A stretch of DNA of 64,000 nt from Frankia sp. AgB1.9 (GCF_016786355.1 NZ_JADWYX010000033.1:26020-90019), one strand, 5' to 3'; positions 16,010 through 24,855 are shown, numbered from the stretch's first letter. Notes: generated by a model not told the origin, from the letters alone. Program-made: numbers and translations.

Positions 16010-16582
16010 TTGACAGAGTCAGACAGCCGCGTACTGCGTGCGGACGCGACGCGCAACCGCGGCCAACTCCTCGAAGCAGCGACCCGCGTGTTCGTCTCCG
16101 CCGACGGCACCGAGCCGTCCATGCGCGCGATCGCCCGCGAAGCCGGAGTCGGCATCGCCACGCTCTACCGGCACTTCCCCACCCGCGAGTCTCTCGTCGA
16201 CGCGGTCTACCGCGATCAGGTCGCGCGGCTCACCGCCGGCGCGCGCGAACTGCTCACCCAACTTCCCCCGCCCGCGGCGCTGCGACGCTGGATGGACCTG
16301 TTCGGGGACTGGATCGCGACCAAGAACGGCATGCTCGACACGCTGCTCGCGATGATCGACTCGGGCGAGATCGCCCATGCCCAGACCAGGGCCGAGCTGC
16401 TCGCAGCCATCGACGCCATCCTCGACGCCGGCCGTGCGACGGGCGAGCTCCGCACCGATGTCACCGCCGAAGACATCGCTGCCAGCCTCATCGGCATCTT
16501 CACCGTGGCCCCCCGGCCCGACGCCGCCAGGGCAAGCCGCCTGCTGAACCTCCTGATGGACGGTCTGCGGCCTACGCCCTGA
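16010..16582 (+). CDS. TetR-family repressor
   Basis: The 190-residue product has the TetR helix-turn-helix in PSMRAIAREAGVGIATLYRHF, preceded by the usual helix RGQLLEAATRVFVS. The ligand-binding C-terminal part contains WMDLFGDWIATKNGMLDTLLAM and ends with AASLIGIFTVAP. I place the start at TTG 16010 because the reading frame upstream is the operator itself and the N-terminus LTESDSRVLRADATRNR has the usual length before the HTH; a GTG further in is possible. It probably represses the divergent oxidoreductase and itself. Confidence 0.85.
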   Translation: MTESDSRVLRADATRNRGQLLEAATRVFVSADGTEPSMRAIAREAGVGIATLYRHFPTRESLVDAVYRDQVARLTAGARELLTQLPPPAALRRWMDLFGDWIATKNGMLDTLLAMIDSGEIAHAQTRAELLAAIDAILDAGRATGELRTDVTAEDIAASLIGIFTVAPRPDAARASRLLNLLMDGLRPTP

Positions 16583-16593
16583 GGTGCTCATCC

Positions 16594-16611
16594 AGCCGCG
16601 AAGGCGCGGCT
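16594..16611. terminator. Hairpin between convergent TetR and RibD-like genes
   Basis: AGCCGCG-AAGG-CGCGGCT is a 7-base perfect stem with a 4-base loop. It lies between the TetR stop and the stop codon of the convergent gene and could serve both directions. Confidence 0.45.
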
Positions 16612-17173
16612 AACGGACGACGTCGAGGATCTGCTTCTGGATGCCGTTGGGGTAGGCCTCGGACTCGACGAGCTTGAGCATGGTCTTGTCCTTGTCGGCC
16701 GCGCTGAACAGCCGCTGGCCGGCGCCGAGGAGCACGGGGAACACCAGCAGGTGGTAGCGGTCGACCAGCCCGGTGTCGGCCAGGCTCTTTCCCAGAGTGG
16801 CGCTGCCGTGGACGGCGATCGGGCCGCCCTCGGTCTCCTTCAGCGCGGCCACCTCGTCGACGGACCGCAGGATCGTCGCGGGCCAGCGCGCGTCGTCCTC
16901 GGTGAGGGTGGTGGAGACGACGTAGCGCGGCATCGCGTTGTAGCCGGCGAACTCGGTCATGGTGGGCCAGACGGGGGCGAACGCCTCGTAGCTGGCGCGT
17001 CCCAGCAGCAGCGCGGTGGTCTCCTCCTGCTCCCGGCCCTTGATCTCGTAGGCGGCGGGGTCGAAGTCGATGTCCTTGAAGGTCCAGCCGGTGTTCCGGT
17101 AGCCGGACTCGCCGCCTGGTGCCTCCATGACGCCGTCGACGGAAACGAAGGCGGTCACGATCAGTGTGCGCAT
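16610..17173 (-). CDS. Dihydrofolate reductase / RibD C-terminal family protein
   Basis: The 187-residue protein starts MRTLIVTAFVSVDGVMEAPG, the typical beginning of RibD_C-type reductases. It contains LLLGRASYEAFAPVWP (NADPH-binding region), KYVVSTTL-like PRYVVSTTL, and the glycine-rich IAVHGSATLGKSL with LVFPVLLGAGQRLF. These stand-alone proteins reduce pterin-like or unknown substrates and are usually annotated as DHFR-family proteins; the true substrate is unknown. The start has GAGGAGA upstream and a good promoter (17210-17238). Confidence 0.9.
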   Translation of the reverse strand: MRTLIVTAFVSVDGVMEAPGGESGYRNTGWTFKDIDFDPAAYEIKGREQEETTALLLGRASYEAFAPVWPTMTEFAGYNAMPRYVVSTTLTEDDARWPATILRSVDEVAALKETEGGPIAVHGSATLGKSLADTGLVDRYHLLVFPVLLGAGQRLFSAADKDKTMLKLVESEAYPNGIQKQILDVVR

Positions 17174-17209
17174 CGGGGTTCTCCTCTGCTCGTCGTCCAG
17201 GATGTCCCC

Positions 17210-17238
17210 ATCGTGTCGCCGACAAAAAAATTTGTCAA
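17210..17238 (-). promoter_or_regulatory. Promoter of the RibD-like gene with an overlapping A/T palindrome
   Basis: On the minus strand TTGACA (17233-17238) is followed after 17 bases by CACGAT (17210-17215), a perfect -35 and a weak -10. GACAAA-AAAA-TTTGTC (17221-17236) is a palindrome overlapping the -35, so a repressor there would block transcription. Confidence 0.55.
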
Positions 17239-17443
17239 GGAGGCGCAGACTGTCGGCAAGAGTCGGCAGAGTAGTCGATCGTGTGCTGTGGGTCCCGAGC
17301 AGCAGAAGTCGAACCGCCGGCGCAGGCCCGTGCGGTCTCATGCTCGGAGCGCGGGCGGGCGGGGCGACGTGCCCGACGGGCGGGCCACCGCGTCGCGTGT
17401 GAGTATGCAGTGGTTTTCTGTGCGTGGCGGCAGAGGAGCCCAG

Positions 17444-17977
17444 ATGGAGATAAGGCCGCAGGCGGTCGCCATTCCCAAGGAAACCGACCAGCTGGAGCAG
17501 GGGAAATACGGCCCCATCTTCCCGAAGACGCCGGCATGCTACGGGTTCACCATCATCGCCAGGGTAAAGCCCGGCCGGGCCGAGGCGATACGAGCGCACG
17601 GCCGCACCCTCGCCGGCGCACTCGCCGGAAATCCTCATCTTCTCGCGCCGCTGAAGCTCCACTACCTACGCTGGGTGCTCTTCGACGACGACACGCGTTT
17701 CATGTACCAGGGAATCTTCGACACCGACTTCGACAAGTACACCGAGGACGCGGTCGCGCTTTTCAGCAGGGCAGGAGTGGATACGACCTTCGAGAACCTC
17801 GAAGGATTCCCCGAGGACTGGCGGACGAACCCCGAGGCCTTCGTTCGTTTCGTGCGCGCACACCACTGCCCGAGCTTCATCGAGTACGGCGAGTACCCGT
17901 ACGTGACGGCCGACGAGATCAAGAAGGCGCTGCGGGTCAAGAGCGCGCTGTCCGAGATGCTCGACCAGATGCAGTGA
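17444..17977 (+). CDS. Conserved hypothetical protein of the DyP-peroxidase operon (177 aa)
   Basis: I do not recognise a named family. The protein is soluble and has a compact alpha/beta pattern: CYGFTIIARVKPGRAEAIRA and LHYLRWVLFDDDTRFMYQGI look like the beta-alpha-beta half of a ferredoxin-like domain, the fold also used by DyP and chlorite dismutase proteins. This resemblance is an inference. The C-terminus ends in a helix (DEIKKALRVKSALSEMLDQM). The ATG at 17444 has GAGGAG upstream. The gene starts a three-gene set with 18021 and the DyP peroxidase at 19055. Confidence 0.72.
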   Translation: MEIRPQAVAIPKETDQLEQGKYGPIFPKTPACYGFTIIARVKPGRAEAIRAHGRTLAGALAGNPHLLAPLKLHYLRWVLFDDDTRFMYQGIFDTDFDKYTEDAVALFSRAGVDTTFENLEGFPEDWRTNPEAFVRFVRAHHCPSFIEYGEYPYVTADEIKKALRVKSALSEMLDQMQ

Positions 17978-18020
17978 TCCTCTCCACTGTCGCCTCAGGA
18001 CAGGCCTATCGGAGACCGCG

Positions 18021-19034
18021 ATGAGCGAACCGCGCACGGCCCGCACCTACAACCAGAACCATGCCCGCCGCGCCTACGCTCCAGGCCGGCGACGGGTCAG
18101 TATCTACGTGTCGTGGAGCTACCCGGCCGAGGCGGGCCGGAACCCAACCGAACTCGACAACCGTTTTTCCACGATGACCGAGGTCCGGCGGGTGGCGTGG
18201 CCGGCCTACGAGGAACCGCGGTGGTCGGACCCATTCCAGTTCCAGCAGGGCATCGCGGGGGCGCTGGAGCTGTTCTTCTGGGCCTGGGTGCCCTTCCAGG
18301 AATATGTGAAGGAGGTCACCGGGTATGCCGTGCCGCTGTATCAGCGGGTCGATCACGCGGGATTCCGGACCGTGCTGGACGAGCGCGTGCTGGCGGACAC
18401 CGACACCCTTTTCGTGTTCGGGCTGGACCACACGGTCACCGGGCAGGAGGCCGAGCAGGGGGAGATCGCGGCGCTGCGACATTTCCTGAGCCGCGAGGAC
18501 GCCTGCCTGATCCTCGGACCCCACCACGACGTCGGCGCCTCCGACGACCTCGCCGTGCGGGACATCGAGTACCGCCATCACGGGGATCTCCTGGTTCCCC
18601 GCCAACAGCGGTTCGCCGGCTACGTCCGAAGCCTGATGCGAGGTCTCGGGGTGCCCGTCGAGAACCGCTACGGGCTTCGCCCCGCCGTCCGCGACGGCAA
18701 GCAGCCCGCCCCGTTGTCCACGGCCCGGGACCTCGACCCCAAGGGATGGCTGGACGGCGTGAGCCACTTCAATTTCCACCAGCATCTGCCGCACTACGCC
18801 GTCACGACCGACCAGCCGGGCGTCGTCCACGTCCTGGCCAGCCAGCCGATCGACACGAGGCAGCCGCATCCGTTCATCGAGGCCGGTGCGACCGAGTTCA
18901 ACACGTTCCTGTGGATGCCACCGGCCGGCGATCGGGCCGGGGATGTGCTGCTGGCCGATTCCACAGTCTTCAGCTCGTTGTTCGGCGGCGACGAAAGCCT
19001 ACGTCGCTTCTGGCGCAACCTCGTCTCCGCGTAA
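18021..19034 (+). CDS. Conserved hypothetical protein of the DyP-peroxidase operon (337 aa)
   Basis: This is a soluble 337-residue protein without signal peptide or membrane helices. The central part, TLFVFGLDHTVTGQEAEQGE with FLSREDACLILGPHHDVG, resembles a strand-turn-strand of a ThuA/glutamine-amidotransferase-like fold. Later there are clustered histidines (YRHHGD, HFNFHQHLPHY) that could bind metal or heme. No function can be given. It lies 43 bases after the 177-residue gene and 20 bases before the DyP peroxidase, so the three are surely one transcription unit. Confidence 0.75.
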   Translation: MSEPRTARTYNQNHARRAYAPGRRRVSIYVSWSYPAEAGRNPTELDNRFSTMTEVRRVAWPAYEEPRWSDPFQFQQGIAGALELFFWAWVPFQEYVKEVTGYAVPLYQRVDHAGFRTVLDERVLADTDTLFVFGLDHTVTGQEAEQGEIAALRHFLSREDACLILGPHHDVGASDDLAVRDIEYRHHGDLLVPRQQRFAGYVRSLMRGLGVPVENRYGLRPAVRDGKQPAPLSTARDLDPKGWLDGVSHFNFHQHLPHYAVTTDQPGVVHVLASQPIDTRQPHPFIEAGATEFNTFLWMPPAGDRAGDVLLADSTVFSSLFGGDESLRRFWRNLVSA

Positions 19035-19054
19035 CGGCGAGAGGAGCGGAGACG

Positions 19055-20389
19055 ATGAGCGGAAAAACGCCGATCGCACTGCAACTCGACGACATTCAAC
19101 GCGCGGTCCTCAGCCCCCGGCCGACCCCCTACGCGGCGACCTACCTCGCTTTCCGGGTCGACGACCCGGCGCACGGCCGGGAACTCATGCGCCGCGCGAG
19201 CGCGGTGGTCACCTCGGCCGCCGAGCCGGTCAGCCCCCTCGGGAGTACCTGGGTCAGCGTCGCGCTGACCTGCCACGGGCTGCGGGCGCTCGGCGTTCCG
19301 GAACCCGCGCTGGAAACCTTTGCCTGGGAGTTCCGCCAGGGCATGGCCGCCCGGGCCAAGGCGCTCGGCGACGTCGGGGAGAGCGGCCCCGAGAACTGGG
19401 ATGCCCCGCTGGGCACGTCCGCCGTCCATGTCGTGCTCCTGGCGGTCGCGCCGGACGCCACCCAGCTGGAGGCGGCCATCGACCGCGCCCGGCCCGCCTA
19501 CGAACAACTGGCCGGCGTCACCGCGATCTGGCGACAGGACTGTCACACCCTGCCCACCGAGGTGGAGCATTTCGGCTATCGCGACGGCATCAGCCAGCCC
19601 GGCATCGAGGGCAGCGGCATCGCCGGGTCGAACCCACTGCAGGAGCCGTCGAAAGCCGGCGAGTTCGTGCTCGGCTATCCCGACGAGCTCGGCGGCGTCC
19701 AGTCCCCGCAGCCAGCCGAGCTCGGACACAACGGCAGCTATGTCGCCATCCGCAAACTTCACCAACGGGTCGGCGCGTTCCGCCGCTACCTGCGCGACAA
19801 CGCCACCAGCCCCGACGACGAGGAGCTCCTGGCCGCGAAGATCATGGGCCGGTGGCGAAGCGGCGCTCCTCTCGCGCTCAGCCCGCACCACGACGACCCC
19901 GCCCTCGGCGCCGACCCGGACCGCCGCAACGCCTTCCTTTACCAGCGCGATGATCCCGCGGGATTCACCACTCCCGGCGGCTGCCACATCCGCCGGGCAA
20001 ATCCTCGCGACGCCACGGTGGCCGGCGAGCCACGGCTGCACCGCATGATCAGGCGCGGCGGTGTCTACGGCCCACCGCTACCGGACGGAGTCCTCGAGGA
20101 CGACGGGACCGACCGCGGCCTGATGTTCACGTTCGTCGGCGCCCATCTGGGGCGCCAGTTCGAGTTCGTCCAGACCCAGTGGATGAACGACGGTGTCTTC
20201 TTCGGCGCGAACGACGCCCGTGACCCCGTCACCGGAAACCACGACGGCACCGGCACCGGCACGATCCCCCGACGACCAGTGCGCCGACGCCTGTCCGGGC
20301 TGCCTCGGTTCGTCGTGACCCGCGGCGGCGAGTACTGCTTCCTACCAGGCCTGAACGCACTGCGCTGGCTGGGCGACCTGACCGACTGA
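19055..20389 (+). CDS. DyP-type heme peroxidase
   Basis: This is a 444-residue protein. The DyP signature GxxDG is present as GYRDGISQPG, giving the distal Asp, and the proximal heme ligand is H311 in GGCHIRRANPRD. VGAFRRYLRDN and FEFVQTQWMNDG are also typical of the family. DyP peroxidases oxidise dyes, phenolics or lignin-like substrates with hydrogen peroxide, and some are targeted into encapsulins. There is no Tat signal here, so it is probably cytoplasmic; no encapsulin gene is seen nearby. The start at ATG 19055 has GAGGAG upstream. It is the last gene of the three-gene set. Confidence 0.92.
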   Translation: MSGKTPIALQLDDIQRAVLSPRPTPYAATYLAFRVDDPAHGRELMRRASAVVTSAAEPVSPLGSTWVSVALTCHGLRALGVPEPALETFAWEFRQGMAARAKALGDVGESGPENWDAPLGTSAVHVVLLAVAPDATQLEAAIDRARPAYEQLAGVTAIWRQDCHTLPTEVEHFGYRDGISQPGIEGSGIAGSNPLQEPSKAGEFVLGYPDELGGVQSPQPAELGHNGSYVAIRKLHQRVGAFRRYLRDNATSPDDEELLAAKIMGRWRSGAPLALSPHHDDPALGADPDRRNAFLYQRDDPAGFTTPGGCHIRRANPRDATVAGEPRLHRMIRRGGVYGPPLPDGVLEDDGTDRGLMFTFVGAHLGRQFEFVQTQWMNDGVFFGANDARDPVTGNHDGTGTGTIPRRPVRRRLSGLPRFVVTRGGEYCFLPGLNALRWLGDLTD

Positions 20390-20447
20390 CAGCGCGGCAC
20401 GCGGCCCGCCACTCCGCGACCGCCGCGCCACCCGGGTGGGGAGCCTC

Positions 20448-21356
20448 ATGGACGCCCTGCATCTGCTCTTCAATGCCATCACAGTGGTCTTCATCGCTGC
20501 GACCATGTTCGCCGCCGGTCTCGGGGCCACCGTGCCGGCGCTGCGCGCCATCGTCACCGACATTCCGCTGCTGCTACTGGCCCTGCTCGCCAACATGATC
20601 ATCGTTCCGCTGCTCGGCTGGGGCATCGGTGAGCTGCTCGGCCTCCCAGAGGCGCCGTTCATCGCGCTCGTCCTGGTCAGCTCCTCCCCGGGCGGACCGT
20701 TCGGGGCGAAACTCGCCATGGTCCAGGCCGGTGACGTCCCCGCGGGCGCGGCAACCCAGGTGCTGCTCGCCACGGCCGGCAGCCTCACCTTCGCGCCGAC
20801 CGTCAACATCATCCTCACGACCGCCGACCTCGGCACCGGCGTCTCCCTCGACGTCCGCACGCTGGTCCGGACGGTCGCTCTCCTACAGCTCGTCCCGTTC
20901 GCGGTCGGCCTGCTACTGCGCCAGTACGCGACCTCCACGGCGCGGTCCTGGCACCCCACGGCCACCATGATCTCGAACGTGACGTTTCTGCTCGTCCTGG
21001 TCGGCATGCTGGTCGGCAACTGGCAGGACGTCGTCGCGCTGCTCGGCTCACGCACCCTGCTCGCCGGGTTCGTCCTCTCGGCCGCCGCGTTCGCCGCCGG
21101 CACGCTGCTGGCCACTGGTCCGCCCGCGCGCCGAACCACCCTCGGAGGCGTCACCGCCGTTCGCAACGCAGGGCCGGCCCTGGCCGCGATCGGCCTCGCC
21201 TTCCACAACGAACCCGCCATACTCGGCGGGCTCGCCGCCGTCCTGCTCAGCGGCCTCGCCGCGGCCCTACCAATCGCCGCCGTGCTTCACGGCCGGCGAA
21301 CCACCGCCACCGCCGCCAACCGGCACTCCCACGACGGTCCCCAGCCCGGTGCGTGA
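20448..21356 (+). CDS. Bile acid:sodium symporter (SBF)-family transporter
   Basis: The roughly 302-residue protein has nine to ten hydrophobic segments and the SBF-type stretches FAAGLGATVPALRAIV, LVSSSPGGPFGAKLAMVQAG and LGGVTAVRNAGPALAAIGLA. Bacterial SBF proteins take up or export organic anions with sodium; the substrate is unknown. I start at ATG 20448 (GGGAG upstream); an in-frame GTG at 20436 is possible. The hydrophilic C-terminus overlaps the convergent HxlR gene by about 90 bases. Confidence 0.85.
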   Translation: MDALHLLFNAITVVFIAATMFAAGLGATVPALRAIVTDIPLLLLALLANMIIVPLLGWGIGELLGLPEAPFIALVLVSSSPGGPFGAKLAMVQAGDVPAGAATQVLLATAGSLTFAPTVNIILTTADLGTGVSLDVRTLVRTVALLQLVPFAVGLLLRQYATSTARSWHPTATMISNVTFLLVLVGMLVGNWQDVVALLGSRTLLAGFVLSAAAFAAGTLLATGPPARRTTLGGVTAVRNAGPALAAIGLAFHNEPAILGGLAAVLLSGLAAALPIAAVLHGRRTTATAANRHSHDGPQPGA

Positions 21357-22079
21357 CCGCTCTGCGACGTGATCGTCACGCTGGTCGCCGGTCCCACGGC
21401 GGCCGCCGCGCTCGAACCCGGCGGCGAAGAAGGCGGTGTCGAACCAGGTCGGGAAGTCGCGGGCCAGCGGGGCCGGGCCGTGCATCTCGGCGGAGCCGGC
21501 GTCGAGCAGAGCGCGGAACGGCGTGCGCCCGAGCAGCCATCGGTGCATCTCACGGGTGCTCGCGGTCACCCGCAGATGCACGTCCCCGCGTGGTTCCTCC
21601 GAGCAGACGGTCATCCCCGGGCGTTCGACGTCGAGCCAGCCCTCGGCGCTGCCGGGGCCGGTCAACGTGATGTGCACGAGGGTTCGCCGCGGTGGCAGCC
21701 GGTCGGCGACCGCGTGCTGGTGCAGGCGCCAGATCAGCGACAGCCCGTCGCAGTCCTCGTCCTCCGGGTCGTCGAAGACCCACTCGGCGGCCCACTGCCC
21801 CATCGCCCAGATGATCGGCGTGATCGACCAGCCGGCCTCGGTCAGCACGTACCGGCCAGGACGGCCGCGTTCGGCGGCCTCCCGGCGGACCAAACCGTGG
21901 CGTTCCAACGCGCGCAGGCGCTGTGCCAGCAGGGTACGACTCATCCGGGGCAGGCCACGGTGGATGTCGTTGAATCCCTCGGCGCCGACCATGAGCTCGC
22001 GGATCACCAGCGGCGTCCACCGGTCGCCGAGGATCTCCACGCCACGCGCGATGGGGCAGTAATCGGAGTGGATCGGCAC
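21267..22079 (-). CDS. HxlR-family regulator with C-terminal extension
   Basis: The 270-residue protein starts with a winged-helix HxlR domain: YCPIARGVEILGDRWTPLVI, then RGLPRMSRTLLAQRLRALERHG and YVLTEAGWSI. A 130-residue C-terminal part follows (SCP2-like or unknown, with LVHITLTGPGSAEGWLDVER), as in other long HxlR proteins. The final 40 residues are Gly-rich and overlap the SBF gene. It is divergent from the methyltransferase at 22294, a likely target. Confidence 0.85.
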   Translation of the reverse strand: MPIHSDYCPIARGVEILGDRWTPLVIRELMVGAEGFNDIHRGLPRMSRTLLAQRLRALERHGLVRREAAERGRPGRYVLTEAGWSITPIIWAMGQWAAEWVFDDPEDEDCDGLSLIWRLHQHAVADRLPPRRTLVHITLTGPGSAEGWLDVERPGMTVCSEEPRGDVHLRVTASTREMHRWLLGRTPFRALLDAGSAEMHGPAPLARDFPTWFDTAFFAAGFERGGRRGTGDQRDDHVAERSRTGLGTVVGVPVGGGGGGSPAVKHGGDW

Positions 22080-22293
22080 CCGGCCATCGCATCACGCCAG
22101 GCCGGGCGTCTGGCCGCACAGTCGTCCACCGGACCTGACGGCCGAGCGACACCCCAAGTACAGGAACGCGACTAGTTGGCCGGCCTGCTCCCGGCGGAAT
22201 GTCGTTTCAGGCCCAGTCAGGAACACGGCCAGCTCGCGGAACCACCAACCCGGCCCGAGCCAGCCCGAGCCGGCCCTACGAAGGAGATATGCG

Positions 22294-23139
22294 ATGACCG
22301 TCAGCCCGACAACGACGTCCGGTCCGGATCTGGCCGCCGTGAAGGCGAAGCAGCAGAAGACCTGGTCCAGCGGCGACTACTCCGTGATCGGCAGCCGGAT
22401 CGTGCTGCAGAGCGAGCTGCTGGTCGACGCCGCCGACCTGCGCCCCGGCTGGAGCGTGCTGGATGTCGCCTGCGGCGCCGGCAACGCGGCGATCGCCGCG
22501 GCCCGCTCCGACGCCCGGGTCATCGGCGTCGACTACGTGCCCGAGCTGCTGGCCCGGGCGCGCGAGCGGGCCGCGGCCGAGGCACTCGCGGTCGACTTCC
22601 AGACCGGCGACGCGGAGGCTCTCCCGTTCCCGGCGGAGTCGTTCGACGCCGTCCTCTCGGTCTTCGGGGCGATGTTCGCGCCCGACCACGCCCGGACCGC
22701 CGACGAGATGATCCGGGTGACCCGGCCCGGCGGCGTGATCGGCCTAGCCTCCTGGACGCCGGAGGGTTTCATCGGCGAGATGTTCCGGACGATCTCCAGC
22801 CACGTGCCGGCGCCGAAGGGCGTCGCGTCCCCGCTGCTGTGGGGCACCGCGGACCATCTGGCCGAGCTGTTCGGGCCCGCCGCCGCCGAGATCAGGTCGG
22901 TCGAGCGGACCTGCGTGTTCCGGTTCGCCTCGCCCGAGGACTTCGCCGGGACTTTCCGCGCCTGGTACGGCCCGACTCTCAAGGCGTTCGAGGCGCTCGA
23001 CGACGCCGGCCGGACCGCGCTCGCCGCCGACCTGGCCGGCCTCGCCCGCCGGTGGAGCCGCAACCCCGACGGCCAGACCGTCGCGCTGCCCTCCACCTAC
23101 CTGGAAACGATCATCACGCTGCGCAGCGCCGACGCCTGA
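22294..23139 (+). CDS. Class I SAM-dependent methyltransferase (UbiE-like)
   Basis: The 281-residue protein has WSVLDVACGAGNAAIAAAR (motif I), VIGVDYVPELLARARERA, FQTGDAEALPFPAESFDAVL and MIRVTRPGGVIGLASWTP. The N-terminal KAKQQKTWSSGDYSVIG is typical of a group of actinobacterial methyltransferases that methylate small molecules. The substrate is unknown. It starts at ATG 22294 with GAAGGAGA upstream. The region from 22080 to 22293 holds only its promoter and that of the divergent HxlR gene. Confidence 0.9.
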   Translation: MTVSPTTTSGPDLAAVKAKQQKTWSSGDYSVIGSRIVLQSELLVDAADLRPGWSVLDVACGAGNAAIAAARSDARVIGVDYVPELLARARERAAAEALAVDFQTGDAEALPFPAESFDAVLSVFGAMFAPDHARTADEMIRVTRPGGVIGLASWTPEGFIGEMFRTISSHVPAPKGVASPLLWGTADHLAELFGPAAAEIRSVERTCVFRFASPEDFAGTFRAWYGPTLKAFEALDDAGRTALAADLAGLARRWSRNPDGQTVALPSTYLETIITLRSADA

Positions 23140-23202
23140 GGCGCCGGCTGGACGGGCGGCCCCCACGCGGGGCCGCCCGAACGACCTCATCGAAGGACCA
23201 TC

Positions 23203-23556
23203 ATGTTTCCCCTGCACACCGAGATCGCCCTGCGCCTGGCCCATGAGCATGCCGCCGAGGAGCGGCGGCGGGCCGCGCGCCACCGACTCGCCCGCGAGGC
23301 CCGGGTCGGACCGGGCCGGCTCGCGGCCCTGGCCGGCATCCTGCGCCAGCGAAGCGGTCGACAGCCGGCCGACGAGACGCCACGGCCCCGGACCGAGTCG
23401 GTCCTGGAGCAGACACCGCCAGGCGCCGGAACGGCTGGCCCGGTGACCCCGTCGTACCCCGCCGACCACCTCATGATCCAGCCGATCGGGCGGCCGAGAA
23501 CCCCGTCGGTCCCGAGCGCCGAGGCCGGTGCCCAGCGGCTGGAGTCCAGGCCATGA
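23203..23556 (+). CDS. Hypothetical small protein
   Basis: The frame encodes 117 residues. The first about 45 (FPLHTEIALRLAHEHAAEER, then RRAARHRLAREAR) form a basic helix, and the rest is Pro/Ala-rich and probably disordered. GAAGGA lies 8 bases before the ATG. Its stop overlaps the start of the DUF2179 gene (ATGA), so it is translationally coupled to it. I know of no function. Confidence 0.68.
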   Translation: MFPLHTEIALRLAHEHAAEERRRAARHRLAREARVGPGRLAALAGILRQRSGRQPADETPRPRTESVLEQTPPGAGTAGPVTPSYPADHLMIQPIGRPRTPSVPSAEAGAQRLESRP

Positions 23557-24119
23557 CCGGCGCGTTGCGGCCGCTCGTCATCATGGTGCTGGTGGTCACC
23601 GAGGTCGGCCTGTGGCAATGGCGGGTGATCCTCACCGGCCGCGGCGCCAAGGGTTTCCCGACCGTGCTGGGAGTCGTCGGCGCCATCCTGCAGATCACCG
23701 CCATCGCGCAGGTCGTCGCCTATGTCCGGGACCCCCTGACGGTCGCCGCCTACGCCCTCGGGGTCGGCGGCGGCGTCCTGATCGGGGTGATCGTCGGGAC
23801 CCGGTTCACCCCGGAGGCGGTCAGCGTCAACGTCCTCACCCGCCAGCCCCGGCTCGACGGTCAGCTCCAGGACCGAGGCTGGCCGGTGACGTCGTACGAA
23901 GGTCACTCCGCGACCGGCAACGTGCATCTCCTGCAGATCGTGGTCGATCCTCGATCCTGCGGCGCACTGCTCGCCGACGTCACCGAACTGGCCCCGCAGG
24001 CGTTCTGGACCACGGAAAAGGTCCAGTCCGGCCCTAGCCGCCCCCGCCCGGCCGAGCGTTTCAGCACCCGGCCGACCCCCCGGCGACGTCTCACGACCGT
24101 CACCGTCGGCCAGGCCTAG
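23553..24119 (+). CDS. DUF2179/DUF5698 (UPF0316-like) membrane protein
   Basis: This is a 188-residue protein. Three hydrophobic segments (LVIMVLVVTEVGLWQWRVIL, TVLGVVGAILQITAIAQVVA and AAYALGVGGGVLIGVIVGTR) form the DUF5698 transmembrane part. A C-terminal DUF2179 domain follows, with VSVNVLTRQPRLDGQLQDRG and LHLLQIVVDPR-like sequence. The family is common in firmicutes and actinobacteria and its role is unknown. It is coupled to the small gene upstream. The basic tail after residue 160 is not conserved-looking. Confidence 0.83.
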   Translation: MTGALRPLVIMVLVVTEVGLWQWRVILTGRGAKGFPTVLGVVGAILQITAIAQVVAYVRDPLTVAAYALGVGGGVLIGVIVGTRFTPEAVSVNVLTRQPRLDGQLQDRGWPVTSYEGHSATGNVHLLQIVVDPRSCGALLADVTELAPQAFWTTEKVQSGPSRPRPAERFSTRPTPRRRLTTVTVGQA

Positions 24120-24140
24120 GGCGAAAACAGCGATCCTGCT
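24119..24140. repeat. Palindromic intergenic repeat, single arm (copy 2)
   Basis: GGGCGAAAACAGCGATCCTGCT matches the right arm of copy 1 (GGGCCAAAACAGCGATCTTGCT) at 20 of 22 positions, but no left arm is visible before it. It begins at the stop codon of the DUF2179 gene. Confidence 0.5.
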
Positions 24141-24149
24141 GGGCCGGGG

Positions 24150-24178
24150 GTGACCGGCGCCAGGTGCGGGCCGGTCAC
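24150..24178. terminator. Hairpin between convergent DUF2179 and TetR genes
   Basis: GTGACCGG and CCGGTCAC form an 8-base perfect stem around a 13-base loop, at the 3' ends of both convergent genes. Confidence 0.4.
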
Positions 24179-24855
24179 TCTCCGGGACGGGGGGTGGCGG
24201 TCAGGCCCTCGATGAGGGTGTCGATCGCCCAGGTGCGGCGGGCCTCGTGGTCTCCGCCCACCAGGGCGGCGGCGCCGAGCCTGCTGAGGATGGGGTGGCG
24301 CCGGCTGTCGGCGCCGGCGAACTCCGCCGTCAGGTCGTCGAGCTGCTGGCCCTGGTCCGGTTCGGCCCGGGTGCCGAACTCGGCGGCCATCGCGGTGGCC
24401 TGCTGCAGCAGGATGTCGACGCCCCAGGCGGCCCTGGGTTCCGGCACGCCGCCGGCGACGAGCAGCCTGATGACGAGCTCGACGAGGTCGAGGTAGTGCG
24501 GTCCTCTCGGCCAGGTGGTGACAGCGGACCGCGCGAGACCGGGCTGGCTCATCAACAGGTCGACGTAGTCGATGAGCACCGTTCGTAGTCGTACCCGCCA
24601 GTCGTCTCGCCCGTCCCAGGAGACGTCCAGATCGGCGAGAAGCCGGCCCAGCAGCAGCGAATACAGCTCGGTGTTGCCGGCCACGTAGACGTAAAGCGAT
24701 GCCGGCCCGGTGTCGAGATCGGCGGCCAGCCGGCGCAGCGTCAGCTTCTCGAAGCCATCGCGCTCCAGCACCTTCATCGCGGCGTCCACGATCCCGTCCC
24801 GGGTCAGCGCGGGCTTGGCGGGACGCTCGCGGCGGCTGCGGGGGGTGCCTGGCAT
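24175..24855 (-). CDS. TetR-family repressor of the divergent MFS gene
   Basis: The 226-residue protein has the TetR HTH (KLTLRRLAADLDTGPASLYVYV) preceded by LTRDGIVDAAMKVLERDGF, and a C-terminal TetR_C-like ligand domain (LLMSQPGLARSAVTTWPRGP and ELVIRLLVAGGVPEP). It is divergent from an MFS exporter with two palindromic operators between them, the typical layout of TetR-controlled drug efflux. Confidence 0.9.
   Translation of the reverse strand: MPGTPRSRRERPAKPALTRDGIVDAAMKVLERDGFEKLTLRRLAADLDTGPASLYVYVAGNTELYSLLLGRLLADLDVSWDGRDDWRVRLRTVLIDYVDLLMSQPGLARSAVTTWPRGPHYLDLVELVIRLLVAGGVPEPRAAWGVDILLQQATAMAAEFGTRAEPDQGQQLDDLTAEFAGADSRRHPILSRLGAAALVGGDHEARRTWAIDTLIEGLTATPRPGE

Noticed and set aside
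18113..19054. Long N-terminal extension of the DyP peroxidase
   Set aside because: It overlaps the 337-residue gene in another frame, while ATG 19055 has a good ribosome-binding site and begins the DyP domain.
19055..20389. DyP peroxidase as encapsulin cargo
   Set aside because: No encapsulin shell gene is adjacent, and the C-terminus (LNALRWLGDLTD) does not show a clear cargo-loading sequence.
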